Assembly: GCA_964622545.1 (NCBI GenBank)
Contig: CAZUQM010000001.1
Location: 62,001-126,000, forward strand
Reading direction: 5' to 3'
Length of the DNA stretch: 64,000 bases
Source: JAFGLZ01 sp964622545
GTDB lineage: Bacteria; Planctomycetota; Phycisphaerae; UBA1845; JAFGLZ01
Shown here in pieces: positions 18,006 through 25,785 of the stretch. The first letter of the stretch is position 1, and each line of letters begins with the position of its first letter. The notes below the pieces were generated by a model. The model made no database searches, had not been told where the DNA came from, and was given only the letters and a program-made list of their open reading frames with translations. The position numbers and the translations under genes were made by a program.

Positions 18006-20378
18006 GTGACTGACTCAACTGGGTCAAACACCATCGAACAACTGGTTGATCAACTGGCCCTGGCCTCGACACTCTGCGATGTCGGCGACCTGGGTGAACT
18101 GGCCAGAATGCACACCCAGATCGGGCACCTCACCAAGCAGATCGAGGAGATGTCCGACCTGGCCCACGCCGAGGAGTTCGGCCCCTTCGGATCCGCCGTG
18201 GGGACACTGATTGAAGGGATCGTCCTCGAAACCTACGACGACCTCGAGGACGTCCTCGAGAAGGTCCGAAAAGCCATATCCGAAATTCAGTCCGCACTGA
18301 AAGCCGACCCGTCCTCGGCCCCCCTGCCCAAAGACAAGGACTTCGTCGATCAGCTCGTCGCCCTGGCCGGCGCCGAGTTCAGCGCCCTGCCCGAACCGAC
18401 CGCCGAGGGTACAGGCCAAGACGAGGCTTCGGACGACGAGGCCATGCCGTCCGGTGGGGCGGACGAAGGCTCGCTTGACCATGCCGACCCGAGCGCAAAC
18501 GGGTCCCAGGACGAGACCGATAGCGACGGCGACGAGGAACCCTATGTCGCCGAACCGCTGCTCATTTCGGGCGATGAGCTGGAATACGTGCAGAGCTTCG
18601 TGACCGAAGCCTACGAGCACATCGATGCGATCGAGGCGGCCGTGCTCGATCTCGAGCAAGCGCTCGACGACCAGGCCAAGATCAACGACCTGTTCAGGCC
18701 CTTCCATACGATCAAGGGTATGGCCGGCTTTCTCAACCTGCGCGACGTGCAGGAGCTGACCCACAAGGGCGAGACGCTACTCGATCTGGCCAGGAAGGCC
18801 CAGCTCAAGCTGACCAACAATCACATCGACCTGATCTTCGACACCGTCGACATCCTCAAGGAACAGGTCGAGGCCATCGCCGAGCACATCGCCAATCCGA
18901 CGGATGAGCCTATTCCGCAGCCCGACATCAGCCAGGCCCTGGTCGTGCTCGAAAAAGCCGCCAAAGGCGACCCCGGCAACACCTTCAAGGACGCCCTCCG
19001 GAACCCGGCCGCCGGGGACGACGCCTCGACCACGCCCGCGCCGGCACAACCGGCCGAGGTGACCTCCCCGGCGGACGCGACGGACGCCGAAGAGGAGCCG
19101 GACCCGCCGAGCCCAGCTGCGGCGGCGGAAGGCGATCTTGGCGATGCGACCAAGGCCGAGACGGGCGCGGGAGCGGCCAACCCCGCCAAGGCGAAAGGCG
19201 GCACCAAGAAGGACCTGACGGTCCGGCTCGAGACCGCCAAGCTCGATCACCTGGTCAATATGGTCGGCGAGCTGGTCATCGCCCAGGCGATGGTCAGCCA
19301 GAACGCCCTGCTCAACGAAAGCGAAAAGCTCTCGAGGGACGTCTCGCAGGTGACCAAGATCACCCGCGAGGTGCAAGAGATCACCATGGCCATGCGGATG
19401 GTCACGCTCCACCAGACCTTCCAGAAGATGGCCCGCCTGGCGCGGGACGTCGCCCGAAAGGCCGGCAAGAAGGTCGGCTTCTCCATCTCCGGCGAGGACA
19501 CCGAGCTCGACAAGAACGTGATCGACGAGATCGGCGATCCCCTCATGCACATGGTCCGCAACTCCGTCGATCACGGGATCGAGGTGCCCGACGAGCGGCT
19601 CGCGGCCGGCAAGAGCGAGACCGGCGAGGTCCATCTCCACGCCGCCCACGAAGGCGGGAACATCGTCATCGAGATCACCGACGACGGTCGTGGGCTCGAC
19701 CGCGACAAGCTCATCGCCAAGGCCATCGAGCGCGGCCTCATCTCGCCCGACGACCAGCTTTCGGACCAGGAGGCCTTCGCCCTGATCATGCAGGCGGGGT
19801 TCAGCACCGCCGAGAAGATCACCGACATCTCCGGCCGCGGCGTCGGCATGGACGTGGTCAAGCGGAACATCGAGAAGCTCCGCGGCAAGGTCGAGATCAG
19901 CAGCGAGAAGGGCAAGGGCAGCAAGTTCACTATCCGCCTGCCTCTGACGCTGGCCATCATCGACGGCATGGTCGTCACGGTCGGCGAGGAGCGCTTCATC
20001 ATCCCGACGATCGCCATCGACCAGAGCCTGCGGCCCGAGCAGGAGCAGGTCACCACGGTCCAAAAACGCGGCGAGATGCTCATGGTGCGAGGTGAGCTCT
20101 GCCCGCTGATACGCCTGGACAAGCTCTTCGCGCTGCCGACGGAGGACCGTCCGGTCTGGGAGCGGATGGTGGTGATCGTCGTCGTCGACGGCCGACGCGT
20201 CGGGATCGTGCTCGACGACCTCATCGGCCAGCAGCAGATCGTGATCAAGGCGCTCGGCGATCAATTCCAGGAGGTGGCGGGCATCAGCGGCGGCGCGATC
20301 CTGGGCGACGGACGGGTCGGGCTGATCCTCGACGCCCCGGGGTTGGTCGAGATGCACAACGGAACCGTCTCGAAGTGA
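18006..20378 (+). CDS. cheA: Chemotaxis histidine kinase CheA
   Basis: 790-aa cytoplasmic kinase that phosphorylates response regulators in a chemosensory array. The GTG start has GAGGAGG eight bases upstream. Residues 1-185 form a non-standard extension: a helical part (about 1-115) and an acidic, low-complexity linker. An HPt domain follows (about 190-305) with phospho-acceptor His234 in FHTIKGMAG; then an Ala/Pro/Glu-rich linker, a dimerisation domain (about 400-465), a HATPase domain (about 500-650; MVRNSVDHGIE, DDGRGLD, GRGVGMDVV) and a CheW-like regulatory domain to the C-terminus. No classical P2 CheY-binding domain is evident. It is first in a seven-gene + strand run. Confidence 0.95.
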   Translation: MTDSTGSNTIEQLVDQLALASTLCDVGDLGELARMHTQIGHLTKQIEEMSDLAHAEEFGPFGSAVGTLIEGIVLETYDDLEDVLEKVRKAISEIQSALKADPSSAPLPKDKDFVDQLVALAGAEFSALPEPTAEGTGQDEASDDEAMPSGGADEGSLDHADPSANGSQDETDSDGDEEPYVAEPLLISGDELEYVQSFVTEAYEHIDAIEAAVLDLEQALDDQAKINDLFRPFHTIKGMAGFLNLRDVQELTHKGETLLDLARKAQLKLTNNHIDLIFDTVDILKEQVEAIAEHIANPTDEPIPQPDISQALVVLEKAAKGDPGNTFKDALRNPAAGDDASTTPAPAQPAEVTSPADATDAEEEPDPPSPAAAAEGDLGDATKAETGAGAANPAKAKGGTKKDLTVRLETAKLDHLVNMVGELVIAQAMVSQNALLNESEKLSRDVSQVTKITREVQEITMAMRMVTLHQTFQKMARLARDVARKAGKKVGFSISGEDTELDKNVIDEIGDPLMHMVRNSVDHGIEVPDERLAAGKSETGEVHLHAAHEGGNIVIEITDDGRGLDRDKLIAKAIERGLISPDDQLSDQEAFALIMQAGFSTAEKITDISGRGVGMDVVKRNIEKLRGKVEISSEKGKGSKFTIRLPLTLAIIDGMVVTVGEERFIIPTIAIDQSLRPEQEQVTTVQKRGEMLMVRGELCPLIRLDKLFALPTEDRPVWERMVVIVVVDGRRVGIVLDDLIGQQQIVIKALGDQFQEVAGISGGAILGDGRVGLILDAPGLVEMHNGTVSK

Positions 20379-20424
20379 ACGGGGCTTATCGGGCCCCTCG
20401 CCCGCAACAAAGGAGGATCGACCC

Positions 20425-20952
20425 GTGACGGACGGACAGACGACGGTCGCGACGGCTCCCCACCGTGGGGCCCCCGATCCCGGTGACGCCAAGAGCCTGG
20501 GCGGCAAGTACCTCACCTTCTACCTCGACGGGGAAGAGTACGGTGTGCAGATCCTGAAGGTGCGCGAGATTATCGGCATCATGGAGATCACCCAACTGCC
20601 CCAGATGCCGCACTACATCAAGGGGGTGATCAATCTTCGCGGAAAGGTGATCCCCGTTGTCGATCTTCGACTGAAGTTCGGCATGTCCGAGGCGGAATAC
20701 ACCGATGAAACCTGTGTGATCGTCGTCGACATCGGTACCCAGGTGGGCATCATCGTGGATACCGTGCAAGAGGTAGCAGACATCGCAGACAAGGACATCG
20801 AGCCGCCGCCGGCCTTGGGCGGCTCCGTCGAAACGACGTATCTGATGGGTATGGGTAAGGTCAACGGGTCCGTCAAGATCCTGCTGGACATCGACCCCAT
20901 CTTGACAGGCGAGGATATGGAGAGCCTCTCGGAGGCCGCCGCGTCCTTCTGA
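20425..20952 (+). CDS. cheW: Chemotaxis coupling protein CheW
   Basis: 175-aa adaptor linking receptors to CheA. The single CheW domain (about residues 25-165) shows YLTFYLDGEEYGVQILKVRE and the conserved INLRGKVIPVVDLRLKFG stretch. The GTG start has AGGAGG about eight bases upstream. It begins 46 bases after cheA and is certainly in the same unit. No chemoreceptor for it to couple to is present in this window. Confidence 0.94.
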   Translation: MTDGQTTVATAPHRGAPDPGDAKSLGGKYLTFYLDGEEYGVQILKVREIIGIMEITQLPQMPHYIKGVINLRGKVIPVVDLRLKFGMSEAEYTDETCVIVVDIGTQVGIIVDTVQEVADIADKDIEPPPALGGSVETTYLMGMGKVNGSVKILLDIDPILTGEDMESLSEAAASF

Positions 20953-21055
20953 CCCGCATGCGAACCGGCGAACGCTTGCAGTCGAGAGCCTCGAAGCGCA
21001 TCACCGACGACAGGATCGAGGAACCGGCTTCGACAACCGGCGTGGAGATGACGTG

Positions 21056-21439
21056 ATGAAGATCATGCTCGTGGACGACTCACGGACGATTCGGAACATC
21101 CAGAAGAACGTTCTCAGTCGCCTGGGTCACACCGACATTCTGGAAGCGGGAGACGGCCTCGAAGCCCTGCAGCACCTCAAGACCGAAAAACCCGATCTGA
21201 TCCTCATCGACTGGAATATGCCCAACATGGACGGTATCACCCTCGTCCGCGAAATCCGGGCCAACGACACCGACCTCCCGCTCATCATGTGCACCACGGA
21301 GGCCGAGAAGTCCCGTGTCCTGGAGGCCCTGAAGGCCGGCGTCAACAACTACATCGTCAAGCCGTTCAGCACCGAGACCCTGGCCGAGAAGATCCAGCAG
21401 ACGATGGACAAAGTCGCCGCACCGAACCCCCAGGCCTAG
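21056..21439 (+). CDS. cheY: CheY-type response regulator
   Basis: Single receiver domain of 127 aa with no output domain. Acidic pocket Asp7-Asp8, phospho-acceptor Asp52 (LIDWNMPNMDG), conserved Thr in MCTTEAEKS and Lys in IVKPFS are all present. Phosphorylated by CheA. The ATG at 21056 is chosen over the adjoining GTG at 21053 since GGAG is eight bases away from it. The 100-base gap after cheW holds no recognisable gene. Confidence 0.92.
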   Translation: MKIMLVDDSRTIRNIQKNVLSRLGHTDILEAGDGLEALQHLKTEKPDLILIDWNMPNMDGITLVREIRANDTDLPLIMCTTEAEKSRVLEALKAGVNNYIVKPFSTETLAEKIQQTMDKVAAPNPQA

Positions 21440-21517
21440 ACGCTGGGAAGACGCTTCACTCGGGCAAGAGTACAGGGCACAACGTGGACAACGCTGTGCC
21501 GATCCTGCGAGCGTAGC

Positions 21518-22000
21518 ATGGACCAGATAGTCGATATCGCGGATCTGAAGGTGGTCAAGGCCAACGGGGAAGCGGCCAAGCTGATCACCTACTCCCTGGG
21601 AAGCTGTATCGGGGTGGCCATCTACGATCCGGCAGCCAGAGTCGGAGGCATGCTGCACTACATGCTGCCCGAATCCAGCGTGTCACCCGACAAGGCCAAG
21701 CAGAACCCGGCCATGTTCGCCGATACCGGACTGCCGAACTTGTTTAAAAGCGCCTACAAGCTCGGCGCCGAGAAGAAACGCCTCGTCGTCAAGATCGCCG
21801 GTGGCTCCCAATTGCTCGATGACAACGGCGCTTTCAACATCGGGAAGCGCAACTACGCGATCCTCAGAAAGATCTTCTGGAAAAACGGCGTCATGATCTC
21901 CGGCGAACACGTCGGAGGAAGCCTGAGCCGAACCCTCAAGCTCGATCTGGGAACCGGTCGCGTGACCGTCAAGAGCAAAGAAGGGGAGGTGGAGATATGA
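21518..22000 (+). CDS. cheD: Chemoreceptor glutamine deamidase CheD
   Basis: 160 aa, the usual CheD length. The Cys-His-Thr catalytic set is visible: Cys in YSLGSCIGVAIYD, His in GGMLHYMLP and Thr in MFADTGLP. CheD deamidates glutamines of chemoreceptors and in Bacillus and Thermotoga also works with CheC. Its presence implies a receptor encoded elsewhere. The stop overlaps the start of the HDOD gene by four bases (ATGA), so the two are translationally coupled. Confidence 0.93.
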   Translation: MDQIVDIADLKVVKANGEAAKLITYSLGSCIGVAIYDPAARVGGMLHYMLPESSVSPDKAKQNPAMFADTGLPNLFKSAYKLGAEKKRLVVKIAGGSQLLDDNGAFNIGKRNYAILRKIFWKNGVMISGEHVGGSLSRTLKLDLGTGRVTVKSKEGEVEI

Positions 22001-22854
22001 ACCGCGTGGAAGACATCGTCGCCGCCGTCGACAACCTGCCCCCCCTGCCCGACACCACGATCCGACTCGTGGCCGTGCTGCGCGATCCGACCAGCAGCAT
22101 CGACGATATCGTCTCGGTCATCAAGTACGACGAGGTCATCACCGGCGAGATCCTCAAGATCTGCAACTCGGCCTACCTCGGCCTCAACCGCAAGATCAAC
22201 AGCCTGAACGAGGCGACCGTCTGCCTGGGCGTGGCCAAGCTGATGCAGCTCGTGATGGCCGTCCACGCCAACGCCCTGCTCGGCCGCGAGCAAAAGGGCT
22301 ACGGGCTGCCACCCGACGCCCTCTGGCAACACTCCGTCGCCACGGCGCTGGGGTGCGAGCTGATCGGCCAGAAGGTCGGCCTGCACAACAACAACTTGCT
22401 CTTTACCATGGGCCTGCTGCACGACATCGGCAAGGTGGTGCTCAACGAATACGTCGCCGCCGAGTACGCCCGCATCGCCCAGTTGGTCGCCGAGGAGAAC
22501 TACGCCTTCAACGAGGCCGAACGCATGGTCCTCGGCTACGACCATTGCGAGGTCGGCTCCCTGCTGGCCGAGAAATGGCAGCTCCCGACCGAGATCGTGC
22601 AGTGCATCCGATGGCACCACGATCCGGCGGACCCCGCCAAAGAGGGTGGGGCCTTCATCGACTTCGTCTACCTCGCGAACGTGTTGAGCATGATGCTTGG
22701 ACTAGGGATCGGACGAGACGGCTTGAGCTACCGCGCGAGCGAGGAAACCCTCGTGCGATACCATCTGACGGAACGCGACCTGGAGGTCTTCGGTGCCCAG
22801 GTCGTTGCCGAGCTGGCTCAGGTCAAGGAAATGGCCGCTGAAACCAGGAAGTGA
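21997..22854 (+). CDS. HDOD domain signalling protein
   Basis: 285-aa protein with a single HDOD (HD-like, usually non-enzymatic) domain covering most of its length. Family features include the LPPLPDTTIRLV start, a helical ICNSAYLGLNRKI segment and GLLHDIGKVVL; here the HD dyad is retained in LLHDIGK, which many HDOD proteins lose. HDOD proteins act in signalling, often next to receiver domains and chemotaxis genes. Coupled to cheD by an ATGA overlap and followed five bases later by a receiver gene, which may be its partner. Confidence 0.88.
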   Translation: MNRVEDIVAAVDNLPPLPDTTIRLVAVLRDPTSSIDDIVSVIKYDEVITGEILKICNSAYLGLNRKINSLNEATVCLGVAKLMQLVMAVHANALLGREQKGYGLPPDALWQHSVATALGCELIGQKVGLHNNNLLFTMGLLHDIGKVVLNEYVAAEYARIAQLVAEENYAFNEAERMVLGYDHCEVGSLLAEKWQLPTEIVQCIRWHHDPADPAKEGGAFIDFVYLANVLSMMLGLGIGRDGLSYRASEETLVRYHLTERDLEVFGAQVVAELAQVKEMAAETRK

Positions 22855-22858
22855 TGTG

Positions 22859-23281
22859 ATGGGACACGATATCCTGATCGTAGACGACTCGGCTACCATC
22901 CGAGCGATGATCAAGAAGGCGATTGGGATGATCGGCCTCGATGTCGGGGAGATCTACCAGGCCGCCAACGGCATGGAAGCCCTCGCCCAAATGGCCGATC
23001 ACCAGATGGCCGCCGTCATCGCTGACATCAACATGCCGGTCATGAACGGCGTCCAGCTCGTCAGCTCGATGCGCCGCCATGGCTCGCTGAAGGAGACGCC
23101 CGTCATCATCGTCTCCACGGAGGGCAGCGATCAGCGAATCGCCGAACTCGAGGGGCAAGGCATCGCCGGATACATCCGTAAGCCGTTCCGACCCGAACAA
23201 CTCCGCGAAGTGCTGGAGCCGATTCTGGGAGTCCGTGATGAACAAGACGACTACGCCAACGCTGCCGAAGATCTTTTCTAA
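22859..23281 (+). CDS. Second CheY-like receiver protein
   Basis: Single receiver domain of 140 aa. Acidic pair at Asp9-Asp10 (ILIVDDSATIR), phospho-acceptor Asp56 (VIADINMPVMNG), Thr in IIVSTEGSD and Lys in YIRKPFRPEQ are present. The C-terminal tail (QDDYANAAEDLF) is longer than in the first CheY. The start is ATG at 22859, five bases after the HDOD stop. Its 3' end overlaps the next gene by 44 bases. Confidence 0.9.
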   Translation: MGHDILIVDDSATIRAMIKKAIGMIGLDVGEIYQAANGMEALAQMADHQMAAVIADINMPVMNGVQLVSSMRRHGSLKETPVIIVSTEGSDQRIAELEGQGIAGYIRKPFRPEQLREVLEPILGVRDEQDDYANAAEDLF

Positions 23282-23690
23282 CATCCTCAGCGATATGGCA
23301 TTCATCTTCACCTCCGAACTGGACGCCGACGCGCCACCGCCCGTGCTTACGCTCAAGGTGCGGATCCGCTACACCGGCCCAAACTGCGGCACCCTCGAGC
23401 TGCGATGCGGAGGACACTTCGCCGCCACCCTGGCGGCCAACCTCCTCGGCGTCGAGCCGACCGACAGCGAGGCCGACCAGGGCCGACTCGACGCCCTCAA
23501 GGAGCTGATGAACGTCGTGTGCGGCAACCTCGTCACCGAACTCTACGGCACCCAGGGACTCTATGAGCTGAGCATCCCCGAGGTCAGCCCCATGCTGCCC
23601 GACGAGCCGTGCCCGCCGATCCCCGACGCCGAGGTCTTCCGCTTCCTGGCCGAGGATCAGCCCATCGAGCTCTACTACCAAGCCGACTAG
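23238..23690 (+). CDS. CheC/CheX-like phosphatase domain protein
   Basis: 150-aa protein whose central helix LDALKELMNVVCGNLVTELYG carries the ExxN signature of CheC/CheX/FliY phosphatases, with paired strands on either side (LKVRIRYTGPNCGTLELRCG). Only one such helix is seen, unlike CheC, which has two. Likely role: dephosphorylation of one of the two receivers. The start lies inside the preceding receiver gene (44-base overlap in another frame), implying coupled translation. The GTG at 23235 is an alternative start. Confidence 0.78.
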   Translation: MNKTTTPTLPKIFSNILSDMAFIFTSELDADAPPPVLTLKVRIRYTGPNCGTLELRCGGHFAATLAANLLGVEPTDSEADQGRLDALKELMNVVCGNLVTELYGTQGLYELSIPEVSPMLPDEPCPPIPDAEVFRFLAEDQPIELYYQAD

Positions 23691-23840
23691 CTCGGCGCCA
23701 AGACGACGTCGACCTCGACCGCGGTCAGAACAAAGGGGGTGGCCGCGGTCGCTTCTTGCGCGCCGTCGAACGCGCCGGCCGCCTCGCGGCTCGGACAGCT
23801 CGTCACAAGAACGTGCGATAGGACCGAAACAGCCGGAGGG

Positions 23841-23867
23841 CGGGCGCCCCTGGGTCGGGGGCGCCCG
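23841..23867. terminator. Bidirectional terminator-like hairpin
   Basis: Perfect 10-bp GC stem (23841-23850 with 23858-23867) and a seven-base loop, lying between two convergent genes. No long T-run follows. Confidence 0.55.
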
Positions 23868-23916
23868 CGGAGGCGATTTGATGCGGTCGGCTCTCGCGCG
23901 ACCGCGGTAGGTACGG

Positions 23917-25221
23917 TCAGCCCGCCGTCAGCCCCGTCATCCACAGGGCTGCGTAACCGATCCCAGCTCCGAGACCGGCCACGCCCCCGGCGGTCAAAAA
24001 CATCGCGTGCCAACGAAACCGTTTCGGCTGCGTCCCCGAGTAACCCGCGAACGGATCGCCCGGTTTCCACGACAGACGCACCGGCTCGTGTCGCGCCACG
24101 GACGCGCCGCCCGGATCGCGACCCGGCGGCGCCGGCACCGTCAAATGCTGTTTCTCCGAGAGCGCCCGGCGGATCAGGGCCTGACGCTGCTTGCGAAGCT
24201 CCTCGGGCCTCCTGCCGCGCCGACGCAGCCAACGAAGGCTCAGGCGCCTGCGCTTGCCCCGATCCGTCTTGCCGGTAGCCGACCTCGTCCTCTTGTTGCG
24301 ACCATCGGTCGTCCGGGCGGGATTGCCCTCGTCCGCGTCCATCGGCCCCTCAAGCATGATCCCCTCGCAAGCCGCCCCGTGGTCCACGTCGCGCTCGCCT
24401 GGAACCCTTCCGCCAGAGCCCGCCGTCGGTGCGCCGATGCTCTCCATACCCTCGTCGTCCACGAGGATCGCCCCGGGCCAGAACACCGACGTCGACCGCA
24501 TCGAGAGAAGACCCGTCTCCCGGACGACCCAGGCCCTGGATCGAGCGTCGACCATCACGGTGTCCATCGCCAGCGAGGCCGACACGCTGCCGAAGGCCTC
24601 CGCGTGGAGCCAGTCTGCTCGCAGATCCTCCAGGAGACCTTCCCCGGCCGCGCACCCCACCGAGCGTGGCGCGAACCACCCGGCCGTCGATCCGCTCGAG
24701 AGGGCCCTGTCCAGGCACACCTTCGGTCCGTAGCATGCCGGAGGCCTCTCAGCCTCAGCGTCCTGGCCGGGCACGGCCGAGAACAGCTCCTTCGCACCCT
24801 CGGTCAGACTGCTCGCGGTAGGCGACTCGCCGGCCAGCACCGCCAGCACCCGGGCCATGCCTTCACGATGTTGGGCTGGATTCGCGGCGAGGGGGCGTCC
24901 CAGCGCAGCGGATGTCGCCGCGACCGAACCGGGCAGGTCGAACAGCATGCCCTGGATGCCGCGGCCTTGGTCGACCTCATGCTGCGACGCGTCGGGGTAG
25001 GCGACCGAACACAAGTCGGTCTCACGAACGCCGAGCGGCCGGGGCGGGGCGTTGGAGACGCGCCTGATCTGGAAACCTCGGCGCCGGGGACGCACGAACT
25101 CCCCGTGTGGGGTGTTGGCTCGTCGGTACCATTGGGAGATACGGGAAGCGGATCCGAGCGGATCGCGCCTTGCTGCGCACGCCGGTCTTCGGGCGCACGG
25201 TGCGACGGTTGACTGACGCAT
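23917..25221 (-). CDS. Hypothetical protein with C-terminal membrane helix
   Basis: Unrecognised 434-aa frame. The C-terminal 30 residues form one likely transmembrane helix (FLTAGGVAGLGAGIGYAALW), preceded by a strongly basic segment (RGKRRRLSLRWLRRRGRR) and a linker. The middle (about 95-270) looks like a folded domain with LFDLPGSVAATSAALG and WPGAILVDDEGMES. The first 90 residues are arginine-rich and may be untranslated. ATG at 25221 has AAGGA about nine bases upstream; ATG at 24948 is the main alternative. The tail-anchored layout suggests a membrane-tethered regulator or envelope protein, but this is a guess. Confidence 0.5.
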   Translation of the reverse strand: MRQSTVAPCARRPACAARRDPLGSASRISQWYRRANTPHGEFVRPRRRGFQIRRVSNAPPRPLGVRETDLCSVAYPDASQHEVDQGRGIQGMLFDLPGSVAATSAALGRPLAANPAQHREGMARVLAVLAGESPTASSLTEGAKELFSAVPGQDAEAERPPACYGPKVCLDRALSSGSTAGWFAPRSVGCAAGEGLLEDLRADWLHAEAFGSVSASLAMDTVMVDARSRAWVVRETGLLSMRSTSVFWPGAILVDDEGMESIGAPTAGSGGRVPGERDVDHGAACEGIMLEGPMDADEGNPARTTDGRNKRTRSATGKTDRGKRRRLSLRWLRRRGRRPEELRKQRQALIRRALSEKQHLTVPAPPGRDPGGASVARHEPVRLSWKPGDPFAGYSGTQPKRFRWHAMFLTAGGVAGLGAGIGYAALWMTGLTAG

Positions 25222-25785
25222 TGCTGGCCATCCTTTGCCTGAATGACGTCATTGGGCGCGCTGCCGACCGGTTCGCCCAGCGAGGCGTAGATCCTTAACC
25301 GTCGACAGTCACGCGCGACCGGTCTTGGTGCTCGGGTCCGCATCCGCGTGGGTGCTCTCGTCCAGGACCGCCGGTCGCGCACCGCCAAGCCGGACAGCCC
25401 CCGCAGGACCCGTTCACTGCATCGTTGTAGGTCGTCCCTCGCTCGTGATGGGACAGGTGCCGCCAAGGTCACGCGGCCCGGACGCCGAAGCGCTTCGCGC
25501 AACCCGTCCGCCACAACATGTCATCGGACACATCCCAGGCCAGACTTTATCGGAACCTGACCCGGATTGCACCACAGTGTAACCACCTTGCCGACAAGCC
25601 CGCAAGACAATTCATGCCGGGTCGCAGGCCCCCGACCTTGCCCGAGTCGCGTCCCACCGCGGCCGCTTTTCCCCCGGCACGACTGTTTTGATCCGGGCCA
25701 AACGCCTATAATTGCCGAAGATGGCGCGCCAGGTCGGGCGGGCCCTCCCGATAGAGTCTCAGACCATCGAAAGGGACGACCTTAG
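25222..25785. other. Long intergenic region before the metal ATPase
   Basis: 564 bases with no supported gene or RNA. The short frames here have no ribosome site and unlike composition. A TATAAT hexamer near its right end is the only clear signal. Confidence 0.5.
25707..25712 (+). promoter_or_regulatory. -10 box of the P-type ATPase promoter
   Basis: Perfect TATAAT 74 bases before the ATG at 25786. No convincing -35 box at 16-18 bases upstream, so an activator may be needed. Confidence 0.4.

Noticed and set aside
18777..20516. 579-residue frame opposite cheA
   Set aside because: Covers cheA and cheW domains that are certain; no ribosome site or motif.
25325..25582. Small + strand genes in the gap before the metal ATPase
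   Set aside because: Arginine- and proline-rich translations in several overlapping frames, no ribosome site, no conserved-looking pattern.
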